From assembly GCA_002104935.1 (NCBI GenBank), contig MCGT01000005.1, positions 558,001 to 622,000 of the forward strand: a stretch of DNA of 64,000 nucleotides, in the 5' to 3' direction. The stretch is from Hesseltinella vesiculosa (lineage: Eukaryota; Mucoromycota; Mucoromycetes; Mucorales; Cunninghamellaceae). The notes under the pieces were generated by a model. That model did no database searches and was not told the DNA's origin. It saw only the letters and a program-made list of their open reading frames with translations. This document shows, piece after piece, positions 42,823-60,768 of this stretch (position 1 is the stretch's first letter; every line of letters starts with the position of its first letter). Position numbers and translations under genes: made by a program.

Positions 42823-44022
42823 GCTTTCTCTTCCGAAGAAATAATAAACTTGCTTTTTCCATGCCTTCTTTCTTCCATGTTCATTGAATGTTCATACATG
42901 GGTCCAAACTTTTTGAAATGAAAAAGGCCCGTAGCACAAACAGTTATTTTTAACCGCAAAGCACGTCCCCTGTTTTTTTCCCGGTTCACTTGTGGAAGTG
43001 TGAGAAGGTTTCGATCCACGACTGGGGATGCAAGGCAGGCTCCGGGACCAAACGGCTAAAGATGCAGCAGCTTTTTTTTCTTTCTTTTTGCGCGTTCCAA
43101 ATGATTCTGGGGGGGGGGGTGCTTGCTCAAACCATGTCCACTACCTCGCATGGACCGTCACCACTTTCGAAGCTCCAGAAAATTGGATTGGCCCTCTACC
43201 AAATGAGCTCGCAGTGCTACTCTGTTTTTATTTTTCGGGACACCTACCGGCCGACCCTCTCCTCAGTGGATATAACAGAGTCTGTGTCCGTTCCAGCTGC
43301 CGAACTGGTGTTGTAAGATGCGCCGATGGACAAATCCGAGTGATAATTCTGCGAAAAAAAAAAAAAGAGAGAAAGAGCGGGATGGTTCCTACCGAAAAGA
43401 TGCATTTCATGCGTAGTGCCGCCACTGTCAAGGGAGGATGTCCTTGTTCATTGGCATGTGGATAGTCAGGAGCCAGAGCTGGAACTGCAAGCCGCAATCA
43501 GGCTATATGAGAGAGGTGGATCTGACGGTAGGAGGCAAGCTTCAAATCGTTCATATCGCCTTTAAGCGAGATGTCGTGCCTAACATTTCACTAGGCTGGA
43601 AATGGACCAACAGCGAGCCTAGGTTTTTTCTGTCATGCGCAAGGGAAAGGATTTGGTAAGATTAGCCATGGTTTCAATCGCCGTCCTGCCCCGTCCTTCC
43701 TTCTGTCCCTTTTTTTTTTCCAAACTGGGGGTGGGGCACCTTTTTAATAGGAGCCAGTAGGTCCTTCTGCGACAGATAAAATGGTGACACAAGTCTGTAG
43801 TTTCACGGCATGTTCTAAATGAATACGTTTCTATTAACACCCTTCACCTGGAAGAGGCATGACATGGCAGTTTATTTAAAACAAAAGGGAATGTACAATG
43901 AAGCAATGAGAAGGGGGTAGACAAACAGGAAAAAGAAAAAAAAAAAACCAAGGGCAAAGCGTAAAATAATAAGAGGTATCAAAAGGAAGGAAAAAAAAAA
44001 ATACAAATGAGAGGAGAGATGG
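42823..44022. other. Convergent intergenic region
   Basis: About 1.2 kb between convergent genes. It includes a G10 run near 43112-43121 and several short frames without motifs. No gene is supportable. Confidence 0.5.
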
Positions 44023-45689
44023 TTATAGCAGCTGTTCAGATTTCTTGCCAGACCAAAAGATATCATGGAGTCGCCGAATATAGCCGGAAAACGTTGACCC
44101 CTTGCTGCCGATAAAGATCCAGCCACGACTGGAGATGGAGGCATCCACCATTGGCAACAAAAACCGGCGCATGGAGCCAGTGACAGGATGAGGGTCACTG
44201 TCCAATAGGCGAGAGATAGCGTGGTCAGGATCTGCTTGAGTGAGGATATCGTCCAGAGTGAAGCTGCAAGGGTACGACTGCCAAATCAAATCAAAAGCTT
44301 TGTTGTCTCGTGGGTGACGGTCGTCTGTGGCCACATACACCAAAGGCGTCTTGCCTTGCTTGGCAGCTGCGACACACGTGCTGAGCTGCGGTGCAACCGA
44401 CGATCCCGCTCGGAACTCTTCATCATCCCAGGTGCCGGGTGTCAAGTTCGTTTGTTGATGTTGATGGGATAGTACAGCTCGATCGATGTTGGACACAATG
44501 CTAAAGACAGTATCTGGTAAGGCATCGACAAACCAGCCATCGCTGGATCTGTGAAGAGGAAAAAAAAAAAAGAGAGGATGAGCCTCGTTTTTCTTTCGGA
44601 ACAGCAAAAGGGAGCCCTTACCTGATATGGATACCGATGTAGTTGTCGTTGCCTCCCAATTTCTCAGTGACCAGGTCGGTGGCGGACAGGATGGTGGGAT
44701 GGTGATAGGTGACACTGCGTTGCAGGGAGCGGAAGAATTCATAGTGCTCGGTGCGCCGGATTGGAATACGGCCAGAGCCAAACAACGAAGTAAAGTGGAT
44801 GAGTTTTTCCTTGCGCTGGCTAAGTTGTTGGATGTTGAGGGCCGCGGCATACTTGCCGAGGCGGGGCTTGCGGCCAGGCACGTCAAAGATCCTCCAGTCG
44901 TACCGGGTGTCGCCACGAAAATAAATCACGTCGCCGTCCACCACTTCACCCAATGGCTCGTGCATCAGCTCTTCGCCAACCGGATCGATGGATTCTCGGT
45001 GAATGTCGAGTGTTTCAGCCAGCCAGTGGTCGTTTGATTCTTCGCGGTCGATTATCTTGACATGTTCACGAGCCCACGTCAAGTCAAATATAGTATCAAA
45101 CGGCACAGCCACAAACTTGTTCTTGGAAGGGCAACCTGTTTGCCATCGGTCGATTTGCGATGCGTATTCGGTACAGGAAGGTGATGTGCGTTGGTCTCGT
45201 AGTTGGTGCTCCAGCTGTAGTTTGCTCATTGGGCTCCAGCCAAACACCTCACCCAAAATAGCCTTGGGTAGAATCAATGTGCGATTTAAATACCATGCCA
45301 GAAGAATGCCATTCTCCACTGTTCAAATAAAAAAAAAATGAGGGTCAGCAAAAAGGGGGGGATGGAAACAAAAAGCGAGACTAACCTTGAATCAGTTGGT
45401 TCTGGAACCCACTGTGAGTGAAAAAGGCCAAATACTTTTCGTCAGGGTTCAGAGGTGGCGATGGAGCGGATGGAGGAGGCGCCAGGTCAGCCAGCGTATC
45501 TTCAAGTGTAGGCGGATCCGTCGCGACATCATCTTGGTAGGATGGATCGGTTGGGGTCAAGGCCATGTCCATCTTCAAGTCGTTGTCTTGCCAGCGGTAG
45601 GGCTGTAAGTCTCGATCTCGGCTTTGCAAATAAATGTAAAACAGCATGCATAGGCAGCATGCGATGACCAGCTTTGATCGAGCATACAT
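44023..45689 (-). CDS. POFUT-type (GDP-fucose O-fucosyltransferase fold) glycosyltransferase
   Basis: Three exons, 45689-45386, 45318-44622 and 44548-44023, give 508 residues. A type II signal anchor (LVIACCLCMLFYIYL, about 7-21) is followed by a short stem. The catalytic domain opens with FTHSGFQNQLIQVENGILLA and WYLNRTLILP. The peptide IGIHIR carries the conserved Arg that contacts the nucleotide sugar in O-fucosyltransferases. VYVATDDRHPRDNKAFD, FTLDDIL, PMVDASISSRGWIFIGS and GSTFSGYIRR complete the family signature. It probably acts in the Golgi or ER lumen; donor and acceptor are not determined by sequence. Confidence 0.85.
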
Positions 45690-46964
45690 GGACAGCGATA
45701 TAAAAAGGAAGGGAGAGGGGTATGTAATCTATGCCTGCAATAAAAGAAGAAAAAAAGAAAAAGAGATGCCAATAAAGAAGAGAAAAGAGGAAACTCTTTT
45801 TTTTTTTTCAAGACCCTCTTCGCTGGGGCCGATGCTAATGCAAAAATAGAAATGGTGACACAAGGTCTGGAAAAAAGAAAAGCAGAAGACTCTGTCTTTT
45901 CCAAAAAAAAAAAAAAAACCAGTTAAAATAGCCACCTTCATCGGTCAGGAAAAAAGCCATCACACGATGAGCGTCGCCATCTGGTATTGTCCTATTTTCT
46001 AATTTCATTGGCCATCTTTGCAGTGGACAAAGTCTTTGGATGATCATTAAGAATGCAGGCGTGAAGGCTGGGTAGCACACAATAATGAATGAAACTGCCA
46101 CTTTTGGAAAAATCATTTTTCTTGATTTGGGTTAGCCATTCGCACACGCTTGTTAAATTGACTTGAGATGATATCATCCCTGTGGTAGCCTTTTGCCAAG
46201 CATTTCTTTTTTCTGTTTCAAGACTTATTTGTCATTTTGAGATCGACACAGCTCTTTGATTCCAATTTCACAGAATCATCACCCAGCTGGCGCCTCTTCG
46301 AGCCTTTTCCTTGGCTAAGAAAAGAAAATTAGAAGAGGCCCATGGCTTGTGAGTGAAAAAGCAAAGGAGGTGTGCTCTCTGTGGCAAGAAGAGTTGCATC
46401 ACATGACCCATATCCTCAATGAACGAGGCCGTCCACCCTCCTACACGCTTCCTACAGGAGTTCTTTCTCTCTCTCTCTCTTTTCTATTTCAGCCTTGAAT
46501 CTGCAACACGTGTTTCCTCTCATTTCCAACGTCGCCGACGACGAAAAAATACGCGGTTTATCGAGGATGAAAAAAAAAAAAAAATACAGGCTGCCTGCTG
46601 TCATTTGTTTGCTTTAAAAAATCAGCCATTTGCATTTCACGTCACGTCTCTTGGTGACACGACCGAAGATTCTACCCATGGCTTCCCAATCACATAAAAC
46701 AACAGAGAGTCTAAATCTCTGACAAGTGAAGTGAAACACTCTCGTCTGTTTATTATTGCTTCGATGGGCTTGATTTGGTAGTTATTAAAATCACAATAAA
46801 CACGCCCAAAGCAGGTGGGAACTGGCGCAGATTTATTTGTGGTACAAAGACATACTGAATCCTGGAATATTTTTCAGGTGGGAATCGACGACGACGCGCG
46901 AGCTTTATAAATGATCCAAAACCAGCCACTCCTTTTTTTGTCGGCTCTTTTCATCTCCCATACC
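45690..46964. other. Divergent intergenic region, glycosyltransferase / ferritin
   Basis: About 1.27 kb with several A/T runs (45798-45808, 45902-45917, 46571-46583) and a short CT run at 46467-46480. The ferritin TATA box is at 46904-46911. No further gene is seen. Confidence 0.5.
46904..46911 (+). promoter_or_regulatory. TATA box of ferritin gene
   Basis: The bases TTTATAAA lie 54-61 bp upstream of the ferritin ATG, in a context consistent with a core promoter and a short leader. Confidence 0.5.
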
Positions 46965-47816
46965 ATGTCTTTGGCCAAGCAAAACTTTGCCACTTCCTCG
47001 GAAGAGGCTATCAACCAGCAAATCAACACTGAACTCCAAGCTTCTCAGGTGTATTTGTCCATGGCCGCTTGGGCGCAACACACGTCTGTGGCTCTTCCTG
47101 GTAAGCAGCCCCATTTTTTTCTTCGGAGGAGTTCTGGCTCATTGGCGTGTCAACAGGTTTGGAAAAATTCTTCCGTGAATCGGCCGAAGAAGAACGTGAA
47201 CATGCTCAACATTTGATTGGTAAAACTTGCAAGCTGAAAGCCAAGCGATGGTCCTAAAACTGCCTTTTTAGATTATTTGAGCATGCGTGGCGGCAAGGTT
47301 ATTTTGCGTGCTCTGCAAGCTCCTGAAGTAACCAAAAAAAGTGGATCAACATTTGTGGTCACTCACCCCTCTTTCTCGTTAGACCGACTGGAAATCAGCC
47401 AAGAATGCTGTTGAATCTGCTCTGCAATTAGAAAAAGGTAATACCTCGTTTCTGGTCCTGAGTCCGAATGGGGATAACTCACGCGTCCGCCCACCCTTGC
47501 TTTTATAGATGTCAACAAGTCATTATTGAACTTGCACAAGATCAGTGACTCCAGTAGTGATCCTCAGATGTGTGATTTCATTGAAGGCCGTTATTTGGAT
47601 GAGCAAGTGCAAGCCATTAAGAAATTGGCTGACATGGTCACCCAGTTGAACCGCGTTGGCGAAGGTAAACAACTATTTTAGTCCCCGTCGAAAAAAAAAG
47701 GGAGGTGCCTGACACATCTTTCTCTCGTAGGTCTTGGTGTCTATCTTTGGGATCAGCAACTCTTCCGTGAAGGCACTGGTGCCGGTAGCCGAGCTATCAG
47801 CAGCGGCGGTGATTAA
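46965..47816 (+). CDS. Ferritin, heavy-chain type
   Basis: Iron-storage ferroxidase, cytosolic by lack of signal. Six exons (46965-47100, 47157-47219, 47272-47327, 47383-47437, 47509-47664, 47731-47816) give 183 residues, the usual size. Helix A has INTELQASQVYLSMAAWA; helix B ends with the ferroxidase motif ESAEEEREHAQHL; then GGKVILRALQAPETDW and VESALQLEKDVNKSLLNLH. Helix D contains CDFIEGRYLDEQVQAIKKLA. The E-E-x-x-H residues argue for an active H-type subunit. The start MSLAKQNF is preferred over an upstream in-frame Met at 46911, which overlaps the TATA box. Confidence 0.95.
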
Positions 47817-47819
47817 TTC

Positions 47820-47824
<5 letters not shown>

Positions 47825-47883
<59 letters not shown>
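47825..47883 (+). repeat. (TC)29 microsatellite in ferritin 3' UTR
   Basis: A perfect TC run begins 8 bp after the ferritin stop codon and fills much of the 149-bp gap to the convergent AFG2 stop codon. It must lie in the ferritin 3' UTR and close to the AFG2 terminator. Confidence 0.93.
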
Positions 47884-47885
<2 letters not shown>

Positions 47886-47965
47886 GTAACCGTTCTAACA
47901 AAAATAAAAAGTACCTATTGTCTATCAACATTAAAAAATGGAGCTTTTATATGGCCATGGCCAAT

Positions 47966-50995
<3,030 letters not shown>

Positions 50996-51969
50996 TGAAT
51001 CGTTTGACTTGCAGTTGGTGAAAAGCGAGCTGAAAGAAATGGAAAAGTGGGCGGCGGCTTGCCTTTTTTTTTTTTTTTTTTTTTTTTTCAAAAAACGGAA
51101 TGTCGCCTTTTTGAGCCTGAGCGTCGCTCACAGGCAAGAAAAAGGCCGTGTCGCGCAAGCGCGCAGCATTTTTCAGTGTATGGTTACCGGTTTGAGAGGC
51201 TTGTCCTTTAATCAAGACCATTTCTCCTCATTTTGTTAATGGCAGCGAAATGTGGGGTGACTTTTTTGCACTATCCTTTTTGATGGGATCGCCTGGGGAT
51301 CCCCTGGCGAAAACGGCCGACTTTTTCATTTTTTTAAGCTGGGGACTCGGAGGTGGCAAAACGAAACTGACCAAACGTTGGCTGGGCAACCTTGACCAAT
51401 CAACCTGATTTTCTTTTCAGTATCACTATCATCCATGATATGCATAGTCGCTCCAATTTTCACATGGATCAGGTCACTCAAAAGTGCTGTGCAGCGTCAG
51501 TCTTTTTTTTATTTTTCCAAAGCAAAGAAAAAGAATTCGGTCAACTTCAGCCTCGTAAAAAAGTAATCCAAAGTCCGACCCATCGGTTACAAAATTTTCC
51601 AATGTCGATGTCGTGCTGTTTCAATGCCACCCTCCTAAACGTAATCACTGTCATTTTTTCGGTGGCACCGCACAATGTTTTCGGAAAAGAGGGACAGGAG
51701 GCGATGAAAAAAAAAAAAATGAAGGCTGCATTGATGACGGGGTTGGAAGTAACCTGGCCGACACTGCGCTTTCTTTCTGAGTAGCTTGTGACGGTTGACG
51801 AGTTGGAAGACAAATCAATGAGCAACCAACGGGAGATTGGAAGGCCTGCTTCACAAACGCAAGGGCTTTCCCTTGTCTTCATGGTCGGGTTCATGAACGG
51901 TCAAGAAAGGTCGGTTGCTTCAGTATCGATGACATTCCTATCGCAGCACACACCATCCTTTCCTTTATT
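50996..51969. other. Intergenic with dispersed repeat
   Basis: About 970 bp between two minus-strand genes. A T26-like run lies near 51063-51089, and repeat copy 2 covers 51287-51510. A small GC-rich palindromic patch (GTGTCGCGCAAGCGCGCAGC, about 51149-51168) is visible. No gene is supported. Confidence 0.5.
51287..51510 (+). repeat. Dispersed repeat, copy 2
   Basis: Second near-full copy of the element at 8693-8910, same orientation. It begins GATCGCCTGGGGATCCCCTGG and ends GTGCTGTGCAGCGTCAG plus a T-run. The start contains a perfect palindrome GGGGATCCCC, which in copy 1 reads GGGGGTCCCC. Confidence 0.62.
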
Positions 51970-53482
51970 TCAAGTGAATGGATTGGGGCCAAAGTCGTCG
52001 GGCTGGTGATGTGCAGAGCCAAGGATGACTTTGAGCTGCTGTTCTGCCTGACCCTCGTCAATAGCATACTTATGTAGCAGGTAGTTTGTGAGAGCAGTGT
52101 CAGCTGCTTGCCTTTCATAGGCCTGTGGATCTGTAGGGATAGACGGTAAGGTTTGAAACAGCTAGCAAATATGTCAATCAATCAGTGTCTGCTTTTGCTG
52201 CCTTGGGCTAGCACTACCTTGCGAATGGAGACATAGTCAAAGCCTTGTTCAGGGATATATTTGCGAGGATCCAGGGTAGGTAAGATTTGCTCGATGGAAC
52301 CATGTTCTCGAACGAGGCTGAGCGCTCGTATTGGCCCGATGCCGTGAATTTTAGCTCCAAAGTCGGTCCCACAGAGAATGCACAGGTCCAGGAACTGGGA
52401 TTTCGAAAGACCCAAATGCTGGCGGGCTGTCGTCGGATCCACTCTTAAAATCTGTTGGTGTTTGGCAAAAAAGTGACGGATCAGAGGCGCGTCGCCAAAA
52501 ACAACAGTGTCCATATCTATTCAAAAAAAAGTCAGTTGCTTAACATAGGGAAAGTGACATGTTTTGCCTTCCGACACAGTGGCCTGAGCATGTCCTTGCT
52601 CGACGATATGGGCGCACATGGCTTCCGCTTCGTGGCCTTCGCAGATCAGACACGGGTAACCAAGAGATCGGATGAAATCAATGCACTGCTCCTTCATGGC
52701 TGTGGTCACGCGGAGAGATCTTTTCCCTAGTCAAAAGTCATTCAAAGATGGGCGGATGGAAACAGGAAAGAGGGTCAGGGCTTACCAAGCGAGGCCAGAA
52801 GGCGGTTGTTTTCTTTTTGCAACAGGCTCAATTCACGGTGGACATGGTCTAGCTCTTGCTGGAATAAAGCACCGGCGACTTCGTATTCGCGCTGCGATAG
52901 CTCTCGCACAGTGCGGGTATATTTGGAAGTATCACCGACATGGTTGAGGGCACGACGCAGTTCAATGGCGATGGTGCGCAGCTGTTGTTCAAGATCCTGC
53001 TGCTGTTGCGAAAGCTCGGCGTCGAGTCCCACGACCAGATCGGCGACAGGCGGTGGCGTGCCCTCAAGTTCATCCAGCAAACGCAAACTGGTGCCAGGCG
53101 CAAGATCGAGTGGAAGCGATTGCATTGTGCTGACCATGGTGTCCAAACGCAAGGCGCGATCTTGCTCGTACACAAGCGAATGGGTGATCTTGACCCGGCC
53201 TTGCTGGCGCCGCGCATGTTCCCATTTTTGCTTCAAGGCAAGGCGCTGGCTGCCATCAAAGACAAAGATAGGATGGATCCCAAAGTGCTGGCAAAATTTG
53301 ATCATGAGGTAAAAGCCGTAGATGTGGCGATGGGGCAGCGTGTCGTCGCCATAAATGAACCGATTCAACGGGCAGCTGGCATCCACCACAAGCCGCATCG
53401 AAGCTACTTGTGGCGTGGACAATCGTGAGAGACATTGAGGTGCATAGCGCTTTAATAATCCGGTCAATCCTTGAATACCCAT
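51970..53482 (-). CDS. FEN1-like XPG/RAD2-family nuclease with large arch insertion
   Basis: Structure-specific 5' nuclease family. Exons 53482-52786, 52726-52568, 52516-52218 and 52161-51970 give 448 residues. Metal-binding residues fit FEN1: LVVDAS (Asp34), FVFDGS, CEGHEAEAMCA (two Glu), SEDMDTVVFGD (two Asp) and LCGTDFG, followed by the helix-hairpin-helix HGIGPIRALSLV. Between the second Asp and the Glu pair there are about 100 extra residues, including a Gln-rich coiled coil (LSQQQQDLEQQLRT), where FEN1 has its short helical arch. No PCNA-binding box is visible at the C-terminus (ends DFGPNPFT). The second intron is GC-AG (GCAAAA donor at 52567). The family is certain; the paralogue is not, and it could be a specialised FEN1 relative. 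Confidence 0.82.
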
Positions 53483-53972
53483 GGGGTCATTGCACGGAGA
53501 AAAAAAAAAAAAAAAAGCGTCAGGACCCTCTCGTTTTTGTGAAGCTTTTTGGGCTCCTAAGCTGGCGGAGTCACATGGTTTGCCAGAAAGCACACCTGCG
53601 CTTTCTCCCACCTGTACGCTTCTTTTTTTCCTTTAAAAAACATCCCCATCCTTCTCTTCCTTTATTGTTATACATATTTCTTTTGAGTGACTGATCGATA
53701 AAAAAAAAAAAAAAAAAGGAAGAAAACGCTGGTAATTCTTGGTCCCTTTTGTCCCTTTTTTCCCCCCCTTCTTTGACTCTCCAATGCCAATGTGTTCATC
53801 CCATTAATCTTGTTTACTCCCTTTTTTTTAATATCATATTTATCCATTGACTTGCTCCTTTTATTGACTGAACCCAAACAGCATTCACTTTTTTTTTTTG
53901 TGTTTATTTCGTCTCCTGCCACCTCCTCACCTTCCCTTCCTTTGTCCTTTTTCTTTGAAGCTCTTCTTTTGG
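53483..53972. promoter_or_regulatory. Divergent promoter, FEN1-like / YAK1
   Basis: A 490-bp divergent region with two A-runs (53501-53516, 53701-53717) and a pyrimidine-rich YAK1 leader. No TATA box or gene is seen. Confidence 0.45.
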
Positions 53973-57939
<3,967 letters not shown>

Positions 57940-58873
57940 CCCTGACCCACTCTTTTTTTTTCCTTGTATTTTTATTTCCCAGCCTCCCCCCCCCCGCCAC
58001 TCTCTTCCTTTTGGTTTACTCTTGTGATGAATTAGATAAATCACAGATGGCATTGCCTCGTCCTCTCTCTCTCTTTCTCATTGTCCCGCCCTTTTTTTTC
58101 AATAAAATAAAATAAAAAAAAGTAATAAAAAAAACCTAACTGATGATCACGCATGCCAGTCCAGGTGATACTGTATACCATACACAGAATAAGGACAGGT
58201 TTTGTCGAGTGAGATGACTCGAGCGGGATGTGATTCCAACGCGTTGATGGTACCCTGGAACAGAAAGAAACATCCATGGCGTGATCTTTTTGAATGATTT
58301 TCTCCTTCTGATCGGTCGCTGCTCTGGAAAATAAAGTTCTTTATTGACAACTCTCACTTTTTAAGAGTTTACTGTATATTCAACGCTGTCAAATCCTATT
58401 GTTGTGGCGTGGCACTAAAAGGAGCAGAGCAGAGCATAAACTTTAATCGTGTAAATTGTTACACGAATGATGCATTTTTTGTTGAAGTTGACGACACTGT
58501 TTTCATCCAGTCAGTTTCTTCCGAGCTTTTTTATTATTTTATTTTTATTTCCACTGGCGTTCCCCAAACAGCGGGCCATGCCATCCATTGGCTAGATCTT
58601 GCAATATAAAAAAAACGACTCGTTTCATTGGCAGCCTTCTCCTGGCCCCCATCCACCGATTGTTCTCCAAAAAAAAAAAAAAAAAAAAAAAAAAAAGAAA
58701 TCACTTGGATTCCTCAACATTGTTTAGTGCATAAAACATAGAAGCATAATAAGCATACAAAAATGACTGTGAGACAAATAAATAATAAACGAGGATGAGG
58801 TGGCGACCCAAAAAAAAAAAAATACAGTAAGCCAAGGGTGGGCGGGGAATCAGAAAGGTTCTAATGGAGATGA
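57940..58873. other. Convergent intergenic region with one orphan exon-like frame
   Basis: The 3' region of YAK1 and of the bZIP gene. Apart from the orphan frame at 58147-58254 listed separately, it holds A-runs (58670-58696 is the longest) and no supportable gene. Confidence 0.45.
58147..58254 (-). other. Orphan exon-like fragment
   Basis: After an acceptor-like TTCCAG there are 35 codons of normal-looking composition (TINALESHPARVISLDKT, CPYSVYGIQYHLDW) ending in TGA. No upstream exon with matching phase could be found before the bZIP gene. It may be the last exon of a lost gene or chance. I do not recognise the family. Confidence 0.25.
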
Positions 58874-59670
58874 CTATGCAGATGAAAATTTAGACAGAGG
58901 GGTAATCAAGGCAGGATTCTTTTCAACCAACAGAGCACGCAACCATTTGGCTTCGAGCTCCAGTTCCTTGCATCTTGCTTCCAACTTCTCGGTCTTGGCA
59001 GTCATTTCCTTGACAGTGATATGAAGCGCCTGCTCCCGCTGCTTTTTCTTTTGGCGGAAACGGGCAGAAGCAGCGGTGTTGCGTCGACGCTTGTCTTCTT
59101 CTGGAGACAGGTTAGGGTCGCGTGGCGTGACAGCGGCTCGTGCCTGGACAACCGTAGAATCCTTCTTCATGCTATTGCTGTGAGCCATCTTGCCACCAGC
59201 AGACGGTGTGGACGAAAACGATGGCGTCGTGGGTGACACTGGCGTCGACGGGCTGGTCAGGGCAGGCGACGATACCACAGAGTGCAACAGGTTGGTCATG
59301 TACATGTCGGTCTCGGTATGCATGAGAGATTCAGCATGGCCAGTAAGCAACGTTTGGCTGGAGTCCTGATGATGCGACGACACCTTCCCTGCTGGGAAAA
59401 AAAAAAGGAAAAGAATCCTTGAGATACTCGCTTCTTTTTTTTTTTTTTTTTTTTGTTGTGCAGCACAGGCTAATTACCAGTTGTAGACAAGTATTCCAGG
59501 TAGGAAGACGTCTCACACTTGAGAGAATCATCCAACAAGGCGGTGCCAGGGGTAGAGTCAAATTTAAACTGAGCATTGGCCCAGACAGCCAATTCGTTGG
59601 TGACATCATCCTCGGTCAAAGGGATGGCTGGGTCTTCGCCAAGGATATTTAAAGAAGAAATGTAAGACAT
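58874..59670 (-). CDS. bZIP transcription factor (Met4/Cys3-like basic region)
   Basis: Two exons, 59670-59478 and 59391-58874, give 236 residues. An acidic, hydrophobic N-terminus (LGEDPAIPLTEDDVTNELAV) could be an activation region, followed by a Ser/Thr/Pro-rich middle. The C-terminal bZIP has the basic region KRRRNTAASARFRQKKKQRE and a leucine zipper (L..VKEMTAKTEKLEARCKEL...WLRALLVEK). The NTAASARFR signature is typical of fungal sulphur and amino-acid regulators of the Cys3/Met28/Gcn4 group. The target pathway is inferred. The exon 2 acceptor is a tandem CAGCAG, so two protein forms differing by one residue are possible. Confidence 0.87.
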
Positions 59671-60768
59671 ATCTTCAGCAGGTGCATAAATCGATGGGGA
59701 AGGAGAAAAAAAAAAGAAAAGCAAAAAGAAACGAGAGAAAGGAGATCGCCCATTCCAGCTTTTTAAAGCCATTTTTTACAATCACACGTGCTTGCTCCCA
59801 AAAGTCAGAGTGTCATCGGGGCCCTTTTCACATCAATGCGAAGCTTCTTTTTTTTATAATATATATTACAAGCTAGGTTATACAGAATGAAAAAGGCTAT
59901 GTGCCAAATCGGGTAATGGGTTTGTCAACCACTCCCCCCCCCCTCCACACACACACACACACACGCACATTGACCTCAAGGATGAACTGCCTAGCACTTC
60001 TTGAGATGACATGCACAAGCTGGTCCTCACTCTCATGCTTGCCCTTTGAACCCTACATTTCAATGGCAATGATAAAATGGTAAGTGCCGCGCGAAATAAC
60101 AAGATGTCTGGTCGCCATTGGTCGGTCCATGCGAGCGGGGAACAGGGTCCCTCACATGCTTAAAATGCTGATCTTTTTCTTTTTTAAACTGAGCATCCCT
60201 TCCCTCCACTCTATCTCCCCAAGGGCTCAAACAACATTGGCTGATGGCTACCTGGCAGAAAACTCCCAGCCGGAGCGATTCCCTTTTAGTTTCACGCAGC
60301 TTGAAAGAGCCCAAAACCTTGATTTCCAACGGTGGTACAAACTTTCTTTTTTTTTTTTTTTTGTGCAAATTTCTACGTTTTGACCTGGTATTGCGCCATC
60401 AATCTCCTCTGTTATTGACCTTTTGGTTTTTTCCTCAAATTCCGAGAAAGGACTATAACAAGGGTATTCATAGACAGCCAAAGGCTGGGATTGTTTCAAA
60501 CCACCGCCAGTTATTTTTTATAGCCCCTGACCTGTCAAATTGAGCCAGAGTCCATGCTAGTTTTGGCTTTTTCTGCCTTACCCAATTCCGTTCAAGACAT
60601 TACCGAGATCTTATTTTTGTTGGGATTCCCGGAATGAATCGGCCGAATTTCACCCAGCAGCGCTGTCAAATCAGTTTTGCCCATGCCCACTGCTTTTGGA
60701 CCAGAATACACACCAAGCAGCGTTGGCCTGCTTAATGGATTGGCCTGCAAAACATAAGTGGCTTTCTT
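59671..60768. other. Intergenic, bZIP promoter side
   Basis: About 1.1 kb with a CA microsatellite at 59946-59964, a C-run before it (59935-59943), and T/A runs. No supportable gene. Confidence 0.5.

Noticed and set aside
43000..43040. GGTTTCGATCC resembling a tRNA B box
   Set aside because: It has an extra T relative to the consensus, and no A box, acceptor stem or cloverleaf pairing was found upstream. No tRNA gene was recognised anywhere in the window.
50996..51091. Longer AFG2 start giving a Lys-run N-terminus
   Set aside because: The extension is a translated poly-A tract plus leader; the downstream Met starts sequence with the expected N-domain character.
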